Positions 1 to 9,660 are shown, counted from the stretch's first letter. The stretch: DNA of 26,777 bases from Branchiostoma floridae (GCF_000003815.2 NC_049987.1:5110994-5137770); one strand, 5' to 3'. Numbers and translations are program-made. Notes: generated by a model from the letters alone, not told the origin.

Positions 1-532
1 TAGTTCACCTTTATCTGCGGGGTAACCTACAAAATGTCTATCCATTGTTTATAAAAATGGTGTTTAGGGATATCAATTCAACAAATTGTGCAGATCATTT
101 AAAAATATTGCAATTTGGAACCACTGTCAGTTGAAATCCTGGATATTCTAGAGACATTACATCAACCATACCTTCAGCTTCCAACATCCTGGATAATCCT
201 ACTCAACTTTTTACTGCAAATTGTATTTGTATTCTTGTCTTGTATGTTCATTGTTGTACTTTGATATGGCCGAAATAAAGCTGAAATTAACATTATTTAA
301 AAAGGCCCTTGGCCAAGACATAACATCGCAGCCAATGTTTCAGTGACCATCTGCCACCTCAGGGCAATATACTGACTAGTGCTATACCACACTGTACCTC
401 TAGGTGGCGCTGCTAACAATGCAGTTCCTCATCATGGGTTATGACTTTGTAGGCTTATGTTTTGCTTGTGAATAAAGAACCTTCTTATACAGGAATTCTC
501 CAACCAGATGAAATGATTCAGGGACAACTCAC
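1..532. other. ANKRD6 intron, nothing further recognised
   Basis: After the repeat-4 donor (minus strand) the sequence shows no further ankyrin repeat and no known repeat family. I searched the minus strand for a 99-nt exon of the same type and found none. Confidence 0.6.
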
Positions 533-631
533 ATTGTTCTTGGCGTCCGGCATGCATCCCCCCATCAGTAACATCCTACAGCTTTGGGAATGGCCATTCT
601 GGACAGCAAGGTGCAGAGGGGTGAAGCCATT
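533..631 (-). CDS. ANKRD6: ANKRD6-like exon 5: ankyrin repeat 4
   Basis: This 99-nt phase-0 exon lies between acceptor GTGTTGACAG|AAT and donor AAT|GTGAGT. It encodes 33 residues beginning [19 protein letters not shown] and ending [10 protein letters not shown]. The LHLAxQNxHSQSxRxLL word is characteristic of diversin repeat 4. The exon is short and has an antisense open frame over it, so it is easy to miss; I found it by reading the reverse strand. Its acceptor is only 40 bp from a hAT-like MITE inserted in the upstream intron (671-1114). No exon for repeat 5 could be found between 1 and 532, so it should lie outside the window. Confidence 0.88.
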
Positions 632-3600
632 CTGTCAACACAGCAACAACATGATGTCATACATGTGTGCTAGGGGTGGGTACCGGTACAGAAAATTTAG
701 GTCCATGTCCGGTTCAGGTCCAGAGGATCAGGTCTAGGTCCGGACCTGAACCTGGACCTGATTCAGTATGTGAGAACTTGTGAATTGACTGTACTCCCAA
801 CAATGGTCCATTTCACTACAAAGAAATCTGTTGGGTGGAGTATTCGACTCACTCTGGTGTTCTAAAATCCTGCAGGGCTAACAGCCTCTGTGCGATTGAC
901 GCCAAACCTTGCTAGAAATGACTATAAACTCTACTCTACTTCTCGCCTGTTATTTTCTTCCACTGGTAGGCACCAAAACGTGTGAATACCTGATCAAGTA
1001 ACCTGTTCATTTTCCAATAGGTCCAACATCCGGTCCAGCTGATTTTTTCAGGTCCGTTTTTTCCGGACCGGTCCAATTAAAAAAAACGGTTTGGTGTACC
1101 GGTAACCACCCCTAATGTGTGTTACTTATGATGTGGCACAACTCGTGGCGTGTTCATCCTAAAACCTAGGGGTCCTGGGTTCAGAACCCTTGACATACTC
1201 CGATCTTGTGCCCCAGGGAAAGGCACTTAAACACAACTTTCCTAACTTCACTCTGGGAAAATGAGTAGTACCTACAATGTACATGTAGCTTTGGCTAGGG
1301 ACGTCCCTCGAATGGGACATTAAATGGAGGAGAGCCGAACCTTGAGCACATGAAGCCATCACACTTATGGAATAGACTAGGTCGCCATTGAACTCCTGGT
1401 GTGAGTGGTTCATAATTCAATGGTAACATCTGGTCTTATTGAGGTAAGTTGGCCTACCCCGAAAGTGCCGAAACAACGAATAACAATACAACATGTTCTA
1501 CAAAAAAATCATTTTTATTTTTTATCAACTTTTCTTTATCAATGTGACTTTTTTTTACAAACACAGCCTTCTACTGGTTCCACAATAAGGTTCAACTTTT
1601 TTGCATAAGTCACACAGCACTTTGACAGATTGTACAAATGAGAGTGAAAAACTTAACATGTATTGTAGAGTGACTTACTTCATTTTTGGCGTGGATGTTG
1701 GCTCTAGCTTTGATCAGGAGTTCCACAGTTCTGCTGTATCCGTTCCAGGCAGCTTCATGCAGAGGTGTGTTTCCATGCTGGAAGTGACACAAGATTACAT
1801 TCACTTTTTGGTTTGATCAAAAATATACACAACTAAACGTGATGAAGCACTATTTGAAGAAGTCTTACCAAATGATTGCCCATGCCATTGGAAACAAAAG
1901 GTAGCTATCAAGCAAGCACATGATAACGGAACAGTTAAGTACGTAATCAAGGTGTCCAGTTGGTTAACCATATGACATTAGCCTAAGGTGTCTGGCCCAG
2001 AACCCAGAGGTCCTTGGTTTGGAGATCTGATATGCCACCAGTGTTGTGTCTTTGCGAAAGGCACAGAACTGTCCCCTGACTTGCATGCCTCATTTCATCC
2101 AGGTGTAAAAATAAATACCTGACTTCTATGTAATAGATGGACACATCATTAGATAGGAATTACCTATGTATAGCTACTTTTTACTTTTGGACCAGTCCAA
2201 TACCCTGTACCTGTACCCACCCCTAGGTATTGCATAAATAGCCAGCAGTGATTACATGTTCTAATTACTACTATGAGGAGATTTTCCCTGACCTGATCTT
2301 GTCTGTCCACGCTGGCACCTTCCTCTATGAGAGCCTGTACCACCTCCACATGTCCTCCCACTACAGCACGGTGGAGAGCAGTACAACCATCCTGGAGTAA
2401 CACAACACAACACTTCACATTACCATGTTTTCTACTTCTACTTTACACCCCCAGACAAATCCGTGGGAGTTGAACTGAAAATGGAAAAATACTTCCCCAC
2501 AATTTTGAACACATCTTGCACTGGGTAGATTTCAATTCATGGTGCTTTCTTCTTCTCCCAGGGTAATTTTGCATAAATCAAGGGCCTCTATGTCCTTGCT
2601 ACAATCTTATGAATCACTGACCACAAGTAACAAAATCCCTTAGGATAGAAAAAATATTGTACACAAAAATAAAATAAAAATTGACATAAATATAGTTTTG
2701 CGTCCTTCCTAGAAGTGAAGCAACGCCATGGTCTATTTGAGGTCCGTTTCCAATTTATCTGTGCAATAGCCTCAAATTCAGTATGTAGTGCTCACCTTAC
2801 GAATTTTGAGAAGTTCATCAACAGTGTGTACTTAATTCGAGGAAATATGGTAGTACAATACTGAGGGTGACTTCTTTACCCTTCTTGCACTATGCCATTA
2901 CTACATTACTATGCTATCAAGTTAGATGTTGCTATTTCTCTCTGCCAAACCTACGGTGATGCCTGCATTGGGCGCATCTTGCTCAATGAGCTTGCCTTTG
3001 CCACAAGCTAATCAGTGCCTAGACTGTGCAAAATTTCAAATATGGCCCACAAGCAGCCATCAGTGCAGCACAGAGAACCTGTTTGTTTCACTGATGGGAT
3101 GATGGGTTCTCTGTATGTTCAGTCAGCATTCAGTGATGCCGTGGTTACCCACAGATCAATAATCTGGTACCTGATGAACAAGTTTGAACACAGAAAACAC
3201 TGTCAAACGTTAGGTGCTGTTCGTCTTGCTTTAGAACATCAACGAAACAGTGTGCCTTGTTGGTCACAAGCTTTTCGTTCGGACAACACAAGGGCCATTC
3301 TCTGATTGGCTGACAGCTGGTTAGTGGCCACCCCCCAATAGTCTAAAATATGACCCTGGATAATCAGGGCTACTTCAAGGCATTTGCTGTGGAATAGATC
3401 TGCACATAGGATCTGAACATGGGGAGCAATGGCTTACTTGTAAAATTAACAGTGTGTCAATTTATAAGTATAAACTGTATTATTGCATGTGGTAACAAGA
3501 CCTGGGCCTTTTGTAATGAGACAGGGTTGTTGTGTGGTCATTCAGTGATAATGTAATACAGGGATTCATGTGTGTTGCAAAAGTACTGGCTGACCAACCA

Positions 3601-6600
3601 TTTATCACAGAGGATCATTGGTTTGAATTACCTTTTACTGGTGCTTATCATATATAATGCTTGAGTATATTCAGCTGTAGGATCAAAAATTATTACTGAC
3701 CAAAGGAGGCCCCATCTTAGGAAAAGGTGCACAACCCAATGATACCTGCTCCTTTTGAGAGCTGGCATCTGAATTCTGTGGCTAATTATAGACAAATTTA
3801 ATACTTAAATGTCAAGAATATGCTGTATACTTGTGTATGATGTAAGTACTTAATAACAAGGTGAACTGTTGCACTTTGGGTGAAGAAAAACATGCACCTA
3901 GTATTTTGAGCCCTGTGCCCATAGGAGAATATCAAAAAGATTCAATTCAAAATGGTACTACTACTAGCAGTTAGAGAGAAAGAGTATTGTAGATGAAGTT
4001 ACACTGTATACAGTAGTGCTGAATATATTTTAGAAACATAAATGGACAATAGACATTTCTGAATAAAGGACAACACTGAAGGACATGACAGAGACATATT
4101 TAAAACATACTATGCTTTAAACACCAAACATACTGTACATTTACTGATTTAGAAGAAAATTGTACAAGCTCAAGTATTCTCTTGAGTGTTTATGTTCCAA
4201 ATGTTAACTTTGAGGTACCATTATCTGAAAATTAACAACTTTTTTCTGCAATGTAACTCTATGTATTATAATTATAGCATATAGTAGAAGCCAGGTAATT
4301 GCAACACTTCACATGAATATACAGTACATGGTACCGGTACAGTGTACTGGTACAAAACCATTTTTTCTCATTGGACCGGTCCAGAAAAAACGGACCTGAA
4401 AAAATTCGGTGGACCGAATGTTGGACCGATTGGAAAATGAACTGATTATATGATCAGGCATTCACACGTTTTCGTTGTCTAGGCAAACAACAAGAGGGAA
4501 GCAGAGTAGACTCTATAATCATTTTTACCAACTTTTATGTAGTCAATCGTACAGAGGTAGTTAGCCAGTGGGAGTCGAATACTATACAAAACAGATTTCT
4601 TTGAAACAAAATGGACCATTGTTTTGAGTATAATCCATTCAGAAGTTTTCACTTAATGAATCAGGTCCAGGTTCAGGTCCGGACCTGGACCGGACCCTTT
4701 GGACCTGAACCGGACCTGGACCTGAATTTTCTGTACTGGTACCCATCCCTAGTACATGGTGTTTATCATCATCATCATATGGCATTATGATACTAGTAGG
4801 ATATGGAGTTCATACAATGACTGAAAAAAAATTACATGCATATTAAACATTGAAAAAAGACCTCAGATTTGGCACTTTGTTTCCGCATACGCACCTCTTC
4901 CAACAAGGTAGTCTTTGCTGGCTTGGTTTGTCCTGTTCTTGTCAACTTTGCGGTCCCCTCTTTCTGCTTTTCTCCCGCGGTCTGCGTCGATCCCCGTGAC
5001 GGAAGCCTTTCACGAACGCTCAGGTCATCTTTACCACGCAAAGGGAAGCTTCTACGAGAATCTTTGGTGCCGTCTCTTGGAAGAACTTGTGTTTCAGCCC
5101 ATGTGGTTGGGTTGTGCCTTGTGTACGTGTGGCCATCCTGAGAAGAACCTAACGACCAACCGTGTGACGACGCAGACCGACTGCTAAAGTCCTCGTCTCC
5201 GGCCAGCCACTGGGACAGGCGCCTCGTGTGGCGTGGTGAGAGGCCGTACCTAACACCGCCACCGGGGGAGGGGGGGTACCTGGCGCCATCCCCTGGGTTT
5301 AAGTCGCACCCCAGATCGTAAAAGTCCCACTCAAATTGGTCCGATTGGGCCATCTTGTCCACTGGTACTGGATGTCCGGGTGCAGAAACAGAATAGAGGG
5401 AAGCAGGCACATAAGTCTACATACACAGTACTATTGCACAGATGAGTTGTACTTGCACAGAGGACATCTACAACATTTACTGACAACTTTCAAGCCATTC
5501 CCCTAAGCAGAGTCGAACCCGCATCCTACAACTTCACTACTCTGCTTTATGTCATACCTGGGCTACGATAACATTCGACAAGGGTGATAATGTTCCGTAT
5601 CACATAGGCTTTATAGTTGTATCACACAGGTTTCCATCGATTAAATACATGTAGATGCACCCCCACTGAAAGCGAAGTTCTTTTCTTTGAATTTCTCTTG
5701 AATTGATGTTCATTAAGAATTAAGTGATTGGCACAGCTTGAAACAATGTGTCAACTTTTATCCTTTTTATGAGTACATTAGTACATGTAGTTTGGCAATT
5801 AAATTGCTGTTTTCCGAACCTGGGTATGACATAGATAAAATACAACATGGTGTACTCTGTTGACCACGGGTCAGGCTGACCCATGTTGTATTCTATACAT
5901 AGCAGGTACTAGATTTAAGGTCTTTCAGATCTGTGGCTAGAGAGTGACCCTGCATCACCGCATGTCGACCAAACATACAGAGAAACTGAAATCCTTTCAT
6001 AAAATCAAACAGGTCTTCCATGCATACCTTCTGGGTGCTGATTGTCAACCATATTGGAAACTTGAGTTGTAGACACTGGGCACTGATTGGCTTGTGCCAA
6101 ATGACGCAAGCTTATTGATATTGATAAGCAGTACAATTCAGTAGTAAACAGGGTAGGGCAGGAAAGCAGAGTACGAAGCAAGCAGAGTTTTAGGAGGAAA
6201 TTGATGCAAGTTCGACTCTGCATACTTTGACAACCCTCCTTTGTCCTTACACACAATGTTTCAGGCACTTAAGTACTTTAATCAGGTCCAATGGTTACAG
6301 TTTCAGCTTCATCACCATTGAAGAAGATGACAACATATGGAGCGGACAGGCAATATTGCACTGGTGTTTGGTAAACTTGAATCAGACACCAAGGAATACT
6401 GCAGTTTTAAAGTCATGTGTACAAATGTAGATATACAGACATGTCCTGAATATGAAGTTCCTACCAATCATCAACTAGCACCCTAACTGTGTCTACATTT
6501 TAAACATAACAACGGCATAACAAGTTGTCTCTTTAGGCATGTGAATAAAGAATACATTATTACATTTTCACAGGAAATACGGGGACATAAAGCTGATGAT

Positions 6601-8976
6601 ATCCGATCATAAAAATATTGCTAACAAAGAACATTTGTCAAAGAATACAATGTACATGGACTGTATTATTCTAGAAATAAGTTCATAAAGGAAATCCAGT
6701 CCCTGATGGAAGATAGTGTGGTGTGGAGGCAGCTTTCAAGGTTGGCCCGAGCAGGGTTGTAGCCAGCCTGAAATCATTTTCAGTCCCCTTGATTTTGAAT
6801 GGGAATCCTATCGAGCACCGAAGGCATGGCGTGACGTTGCGCGTCATTTCTATAGGGGGGTCTGGGTCCCAGAAAATTTTTAAATCAAGACCCTCTGAAA
6901 CACTATTTCCTGCATTTTAAGATGCGAATTTTGCTTGTAGACTAAGCTGTTCAATGGCATCTGTTTTGGTGAAGAAGAACACATGGGTTTCAGTTTTTTT
7001 ATATCTTTACATATCAATTTTTGTCTGTCCCAGGGGACGGAATGGGGGAAACTTTTTTCAGTCCCCAGCTGCAAAATTCCTTCAAAGGACTGAAGGACAG
7101 GTGCTGGCTACAACCCTGGGCCCGAGCAGGAGCTCCACCAAAGTAAAGTAAAGTAATAAGTTCCTCATTACATAATTCATTAAAACAGGCAACACTTCGA
7201 GTATAACTAACTGAAAAAATGACAGTCTAAATTTGGAAAACTTCAATTTTTCCAAATATATTAACCAAATGAATATTGTCTAAAAGAAAGCCAAAGAAAA
7301 ATGCAACAGATTTAAAAGGATATCAGCATTAAACTTATCAATCTAGTTAACTTATCAACCAGATAACATGTCTCCTTTGTGCACCCAAAAATGGAGCTAT
7401 GCAGCCCATCTTTTACTGCATGAGTGCACCAGTCCACCCCAATATCTTCATAGGGTTATGTGTGTTAAGGTACTACCGGGTATTGTACACTAGTATACAG
7501 CATATTCTTTACACTCAAGTGTCAGAAAATACAATAACATATTTTTCCTTAACATTTTTTGCAACATTACAATTTGTTTTCATCAAAATTTTTCAAAGCC
7601 CCCAAACAGTAAAACGTTTAAAGAACCTTACAATTGAATTGCAACTGACAAAGTTAAAATCTATACTGGTAACATATTGGTCTTGGAGGCAGGCCAATAG
7701 GTAGGAGGTCCCCATTTACAAAATCTAAGTCACTGGCGGTCTCTTTATAACAAGACACCAAAATAGCATGCAAGTACCACCACCCCCCTGGAGGTAAACG
7801 TATTCTCAGAATGCCTCTTTCCATTCCACTCTAAACCACTTCAATCTAAACAGGGCTCGAAATACATTTTCTGCATACCTGGAGGTAACATTGAAAATGA
7901 CCTGCACCAGACAAATTTTACCTGCGCCACTCTGATGAATTTAGGAAGTATGGATCATACTGAAATTGTTTAGAAACCAACTTTTATACTTTATAGGTGG
8001 TAAGAGTAAATGCAGCTTATACACACCTACATCATAGGACATTTACATTTGTATATATAAAAGCCAGTACATGGACCAGTGCAGGTTAGGTGCAGGTAGA
8101 GACCAGAAATAAAGCTGTGCAGGACAGCACCAATTTTACCTGCACTAACCTGTATATGCAGGCGTTATTTCGAGCCCTGCTAAAGAATGCAGCACTACTT
8201 ACATTATCCTGAATGTCAAGTTCACATCCAGCTTGCAGGAGGACCTTCAGTGTGTGAGTGAACCCTCTGTGTGCTGCTACATGTAACACTGTGTGGCCAT
8301 GCTGAAACATAGACAGGTATACATGTACAGCTCAGCCAGGGAACTGCTGTAGTCAGTGCCGAAGCATTTGCACAAATTTTGTGCAGTTCCTATTAATCTT
8401 ATGACAACACACAAATCACTGTGCAAAAACATACAATTTTTATGTGAAATGCATGAATTGATCACTATGTCAAAATGTATGAACACAGATCTTGTAGGAT
8501 ATGCAGTCTTTTTACGCAAACCAGCCAGCCGCTGTATTGTTCATGTGATTAAGCGGGATATCTAGGATGGTGGCGTTGAGCTGCGACGATGGGAAAATAT
8601 GGCGTGACATGCCGAAATGAAACAAAAGATCTAGAGTAGCTCACAGATTTCTTCTTGGTAGTGTACGGCCATTCAATGCTTTAAAGTAAAAATATCATGG
8701 GTCCGAACACTCAGACATGTATTTTATTTTGTTTGTGTAGAGGTCTCATATTTTACCTATGTGTCGCACGTCAGTACATGTATGACCGCAAAATTTGCGA
8801 AAAATTTGCAGTTGCAACAGATACAGCCTAGTAAAATTGCAGGTTGGAGCAATGGACCTTACCTTGTCTAGAAAGAGCCGCGCCCCAGCCTGGATAAGCT
8901 GGACAACCCTGTCAGACTGCCCCTTGGCTACAGCATAGAACAGCTGTTCAGCCAAACCCTCAGGATCAGCAGACAT
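533..8976 (-). CDS. ANKRD6: ANKRD6/diversin-like ankyrin repeat gene, 5' part, five exons (3' end outside window)
   Basis: Gene-level entry. The coding exons, in order of transcription, are 8976-8863, 8301-8203, 2391-2293, 1777-1679 and 631-533. All internal junctions are GT-AG and phase 0. Joined, they give an N-terminal cap ([20 protein letters not shown]...) followed by four 33-residue ankyrin repeats. From memory of the vertebrate family, the cap (LxxxLxxAxxKGQxxxVVQLIxxGAR) and the repeat-specific words [17 protein letters not shown] and [12 protein letters not shown] match diversin in the same order. Diversin is a cytoplasmic/centrosomal adaptor. It recruits casein kinase I epsilon to the beta-catenin destruction complex and acts with Dishevelled in planar cell polarity, and it is related to fly Diego. 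The remaining repeats and the C-terminal coiled-coil part would lie left of position 1. Another multi-ankyrin protein such as an inversin relative is the main alternative. An alignment of the joined 170 residues would decide. Confidence 0.85.
671..1114 (+). mobile_element. hAT-like MITE, copy 1 (444 bp)
   Basis: The terminal inverted repeats are TAGGGGTGGGTACCGGTACA on the left and its near-perfect complement on the right. The element is flanked by an 8-bp target duplication (ATGTGTGC 663-670, ATGTGTGT 1115-1122), as expected for the hAT superfamily. It has no coding capacity. Just inside the ends are clusters of GGTCC/GGACC words forming a strong palindrome (about 690-765 and 1020-1080). It sits in the ANKRD6 intron 40 bp from the repeat-4 exon acceptor. 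Confidence 0.85.
1117..1405 (+). mobile_element. tRNA-derived SINE
   Basis: A tRNA-like head with a B-box-like GGGTTCAGAACCC (about 1177-1189) leads into a body, CTTGTGCCCCAGGGAAAGGCACTTAA, and a tail with GGGACGTCCCTCGAATGGGACATTAAATGG. The same body words recur in the copies at 1948 and 20700. The SINE lies directly beside the hAT-like MITE at 671-1114, which inserted at its head. Confidence 0.6.
1679..1777 (-). CDS. ANKRD6: ANKRD6-like exon 4: ankyrin repeat 3
   Basis: This 99-nt phase-0 exon lies between acceptor CACTTCCAG|CAT and donor GAA|GTAAGT. It encodes 33 residues beginning [19 protein letters not shown] and ending [14 protein letters not shown]. The HEAxWxGxS word and the LLIKAxANxxAKN ending correspond to repeat 3 of diversin. 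The usual glycine in the 'AGAN' position reads R here (KARAN), which departs from the ankyrin consensus but is tolerated in the loop. The intron downstream (632-1678) contains a hAT-like MITE and a SINE. Confidence 0.9.
1948..2132 (+). mobile_element. SINE fragment, same family, diverged
   Basis: The sequence shares the family layout: a head ending in AGAGGTCCTTGGTTTGGAGAT, a body with TTTGCGAAAGGCACAGAACT and a downstream CATCCAGGTGTAAAAATAAATACCTGACTTC. The tail is missing. It lies in the ANKRD6 intron between the repeat-2 and repeat-3 exons. Confidence 0.5.
2185..2226 (-). mobile_element. Solo end of a related hAT-like MITE
   Basis: The reverse strand reads TAGGGGTGGGTACAGGTACA followed by GGGTATTGGACTGGTCC, which matches the TIR and subterminal words of the family at 671. 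No second end or target duplication is visible nearby, so it is a truncated remnant in the ANKRD6 intron. Confidence 0.5.
2293..2391 (-). CDS. ANKRD6: ANKRD6-like exon 3: ankyrin repeat 2
   Basis: This 99-nt phase-0 exon lies between acceptor TTACTCCAG|GAT and donor CAG|GTCAGG. It encodes 33 residues beginning [18 protein letters not shown] and ending [11 protein letters not shown]. The TALHRAxVxG core, where the usual A-A is replaced by R-A, and the xxVDRQD ending are the marks of diversin repeat 2. The donor has C at +3, which is less common but acceptable. The frame reads on past the donor into a fragment of a hAT-like MITE end (about 2185-2225), which is intronic. Confidence 0.88.
2392..4323. 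other. ANKRD6 intron 2, left part, nothing recognised
   Basis: AT-rich intronic sequence without splice-bounded open frames or clear repeat ends. Short open frames (for example on plus at 3015-3305) have no recognisable protein pattern. Confidence 0.5.
4332..4751 (-). mobile_element. hAT-like MITE, copy 2 (inverted, ANKRD6 intron 2)
   Basis: This is the same family as the element at 671, in reverse orientation. It has a perfect 8-bp target duplication, GTACATGG (4324-4331 and 4752-4759). The right end keeps the TIR (complement of TAGGGATGGGTACC). The left end has lost the outer TAGGG part and begins at TACCGGTACA. The GGTCC palindromic cluster is at about 4660-4730. Confidence 0.85.
4895..5353 (-). 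CDS. Candidate alternative first exon within ANKRD6 intron 2 (153 codons)
   Basis: An open frame on the same strand as ANKRD6 starts at ATG 5353 in a strong context (ACAAGATGG). It reads [20 protein letters not shown] and then a Ser/Arg/Thr/Gly-rich stretch that looks disordered, ending ...[10 protein letters not shown] at a good donor, GAG|GTGCGT, in phase 0. That phase would join it in frame to the repeat-2 exon at 2391. GC content is clearly higher than in the flanking AT-rich intron, and codon use looks like coding sequence. Upstream of the ATG is a pyrimidine-rich stretch ending CATCCAG (near 5371), which could serve as a splice acceptor. I do not recognise the protein and no domain is visible. 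It could be an alternative first coding exon giving an isoform without the cap and repeat 1, a cassette exon, or a separate nested gene. RNA evidence is needed to decide. Confidence 0.45.
5354..6743. other. ANKRD6 intron 2, middle part
   Basis: Upstream of the candidate exon at 4895-5353 there is a pyrimidine-rich stretch that could be an acceptor or 5' UTR. Beyond it are B-box-like words (see 5485-5575) and the imperfect inverted words TATGTCATACC near 5548 and GGTATGACATA near 5822. Nothing else is supported. Confidence 0.4.
5485..5575 (-). mobile_element. Possible SINE head with B-box-like motif
   Basis: On the minus strand GGGTTCGACTCTGC (5504-5517) is B-box-like. The 9-bp inverted words AAGCAGAGT (5503-5511) and ACTCTGCTT also bracket it. 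A second B-box-like AGTTCGACTCTGC is at about 6210 on the plus strand. No complete tRNA or SINE can be drawn. Confidence 0.2.
6752..7118. mobile_element. hAT-like MITE with perfect 8-bp TSD (367 bp)
   Basis: The terminal inverted repeats are CAGGGTTGTAGCCAGC and its exact complement. The element is flanked by a perfect 8-bp duplication, GGCCCGAG (6744-6751 and 7119-7126). TIR type and duplication length fit hAT. The inside is non-coding. It is a different family from the element at 671. Confidence 0.88.
7127..7850. other. ANKRD6 intron 2, between two MITEs, nothing recognised
   Basis: AT-rich sequence with no coding pattern. A plus-strand open frame at 7399-7704 is low complexity in its second half and has no family likeness. 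Confidence 0.5.
7851..8179. mobile_element. MITE with CAGGGCTCGAAATA ends, next to ANKRD6 exon 2
   Basis: The terminal inverted repeats CAGGGCTCGAAATA are followed by internal words rich in ACCTGC/GCAGGT. The flanks share CTAAA (7846-7850 and 8180-8184), a 5-bp duplication that fits the hAT subgroup with short target duplications. It ends 23 bp from the splice donor of the repeat-1 exon. Confidence 0.75.
8203..8301 (-). CDS. ANKRD6: ANKRD6-like exon 2: ankyrin repeat 1
   Basis: This 99-nt exon lies between acceptor TTTCAG|CAT and donor AAT|GTAAGT, phase 0 at both ends. It encodes exactly 33 residues beginning [13 protein letters not shown] and ending [13 protein letters not shown]. The pattern is the canonical G-x-T-x-L-H-x-A-A-x-x-G repeat with the LLxAGCxLDxQD ending typical of diversin repeat 1. 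The donor is only 23 bp from the end of an inserted hAT-like MITE (7851-8179), so the insertion left the splice site intact. The intron that follows is about 5.8 kb and holds the extra GC-rich open frame at 4895-5353. Confidence 0.9.
8863..8976 (-). CDS. ANKRD6: ANKRD6-like exon 1: start codon and N-terminal cap
   Basis: The reading frame runs from ATG at 8976 for 38 codons and ends at a good donor, AAG|GTAAGG, in phase 0. The encoded cap ends ...[15 protein letters not shown]. This is the first helical hairpin that precedes ankyrin repeat 1 in diversin, and its length agrees with the vertebrate N-terminus. The start context is weak (C at -3). The frame stays open upstream to about 9066, but that part contains a 15-bp tandem duplication and the edge of a MITE, so it is unlikely to be coding. 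A small upstream coding exon (see 10103-10134) would be frame-compatible if a splice acceptor near 8987 is used. Confidence 0.75.
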
Positions 8977-8985
8977 AAGGCACTG

Positions 8986-9015
8986 TCTGTACACTGTCAG
9001 TCTGTACACTGTCAG
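8986..9015. repeat. 15-bp perfect tandem duplication before the ANKRD6 start
   Basis: TCTGTACACTGTCAG occurs twice without gap (8986-9000, 9001-9015), ten bases upstream of the ANKRD6 ATG. It lies in the likely 5' UTR. Confidence 0.9.
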
Positions 9016-9052
9016 TAGGGCTGTACAAATACAATTTACAACATATTCAACA

Positions 9053-9238
9053 TACTGTAAATGCATTTAAGTTTGCGGGGATTTAATTTCGCGGTAGCGG
9101 GAAAAAGGACTTTTCGCGGTGGTTTTAATTTCGCGGTAGCACCATGCACTGTAGTATCTTAATGCCTTGGAAAAATGTTTGCGGTGGTTTTAAATTCGCG
9201 AACATAAATCCACCGCGAACATTTCTGCATTTACAGTA
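9053..9238. mobile_element. MITE with CTGTAAATGCA ends, upstream of ANKRD6 start
   Basis: The inverted ends CTGTAAATGCA are flanked by TA on both sides, as in Tc1/mariner-type insertions. The inside is CG-rich, with repeated TTCGCGGT / ACCGCGAA words (for example 9090-9140 and 9180-9220) that pair with each other. The element lies about 77 bp upstream of the ANKRD6 ATG, so it falls in the 5' UTR or proximal promoter. Confidence 0.75.
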
Positions 9239-9547
9239 ACTTCATATAATGGCACAACTCGGTTTAAGGTACATACAAATTACTACATTAGTCATTACTG
9301 GTGTGTCCATTCTCCACATAAAACAAGCAAGGAGCACCTTGATTAAGTTATGTTTCTCCACCAAAACTGGCAAAAGCCTTTGAAAAGTCAAATTTTGGAG
9401 CAAGTCTTTTGGGACAATAAATTCCAAAATGGCAGACATGCAGCGAAGATGATGATGATGAAGATGGCAGACTCTGTTCCAAGAAACTGTCCCATACGAA
9501 CTACGAAAGGTAGGGATAAACATACTAGCATACATGTGGTACAATAA

Positions 9548-9660
9548 TTAGTGACCCTGCTTTAGGACCAAGAAGACATGAGTTCCAATCCCGGCTGTGT
9601 CGCTCACCTGACATGCATGTGGTACTAGAAAAGGTCGTAGCTAGTGTCTACTGTTCCTTG
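9548..9660 (+). mobile_element. tRNA-like SINE head fragment
   Basis: GAGTTCCAATCCCGGCTGTG (about 9581-9600) resembles a B box in a SINE head, with a spacing that would fit an A box near 9550. The body is not recognised. Low confidence. Confidence 0.25.

Noticed and set aside
462-737. 91-codon plus-strand open frame
   Set aside because: It is antisense to the repeat-4 exon (533-631) and runs into a MITE. The minus strand has a splice-bounded ankyrin repeat.
4869-5187. Two plus-strand open frames of about 90 codons
   Set aside because: They are antisense to the minus-strand frame 4895-5353, which has better start, donor and composition.
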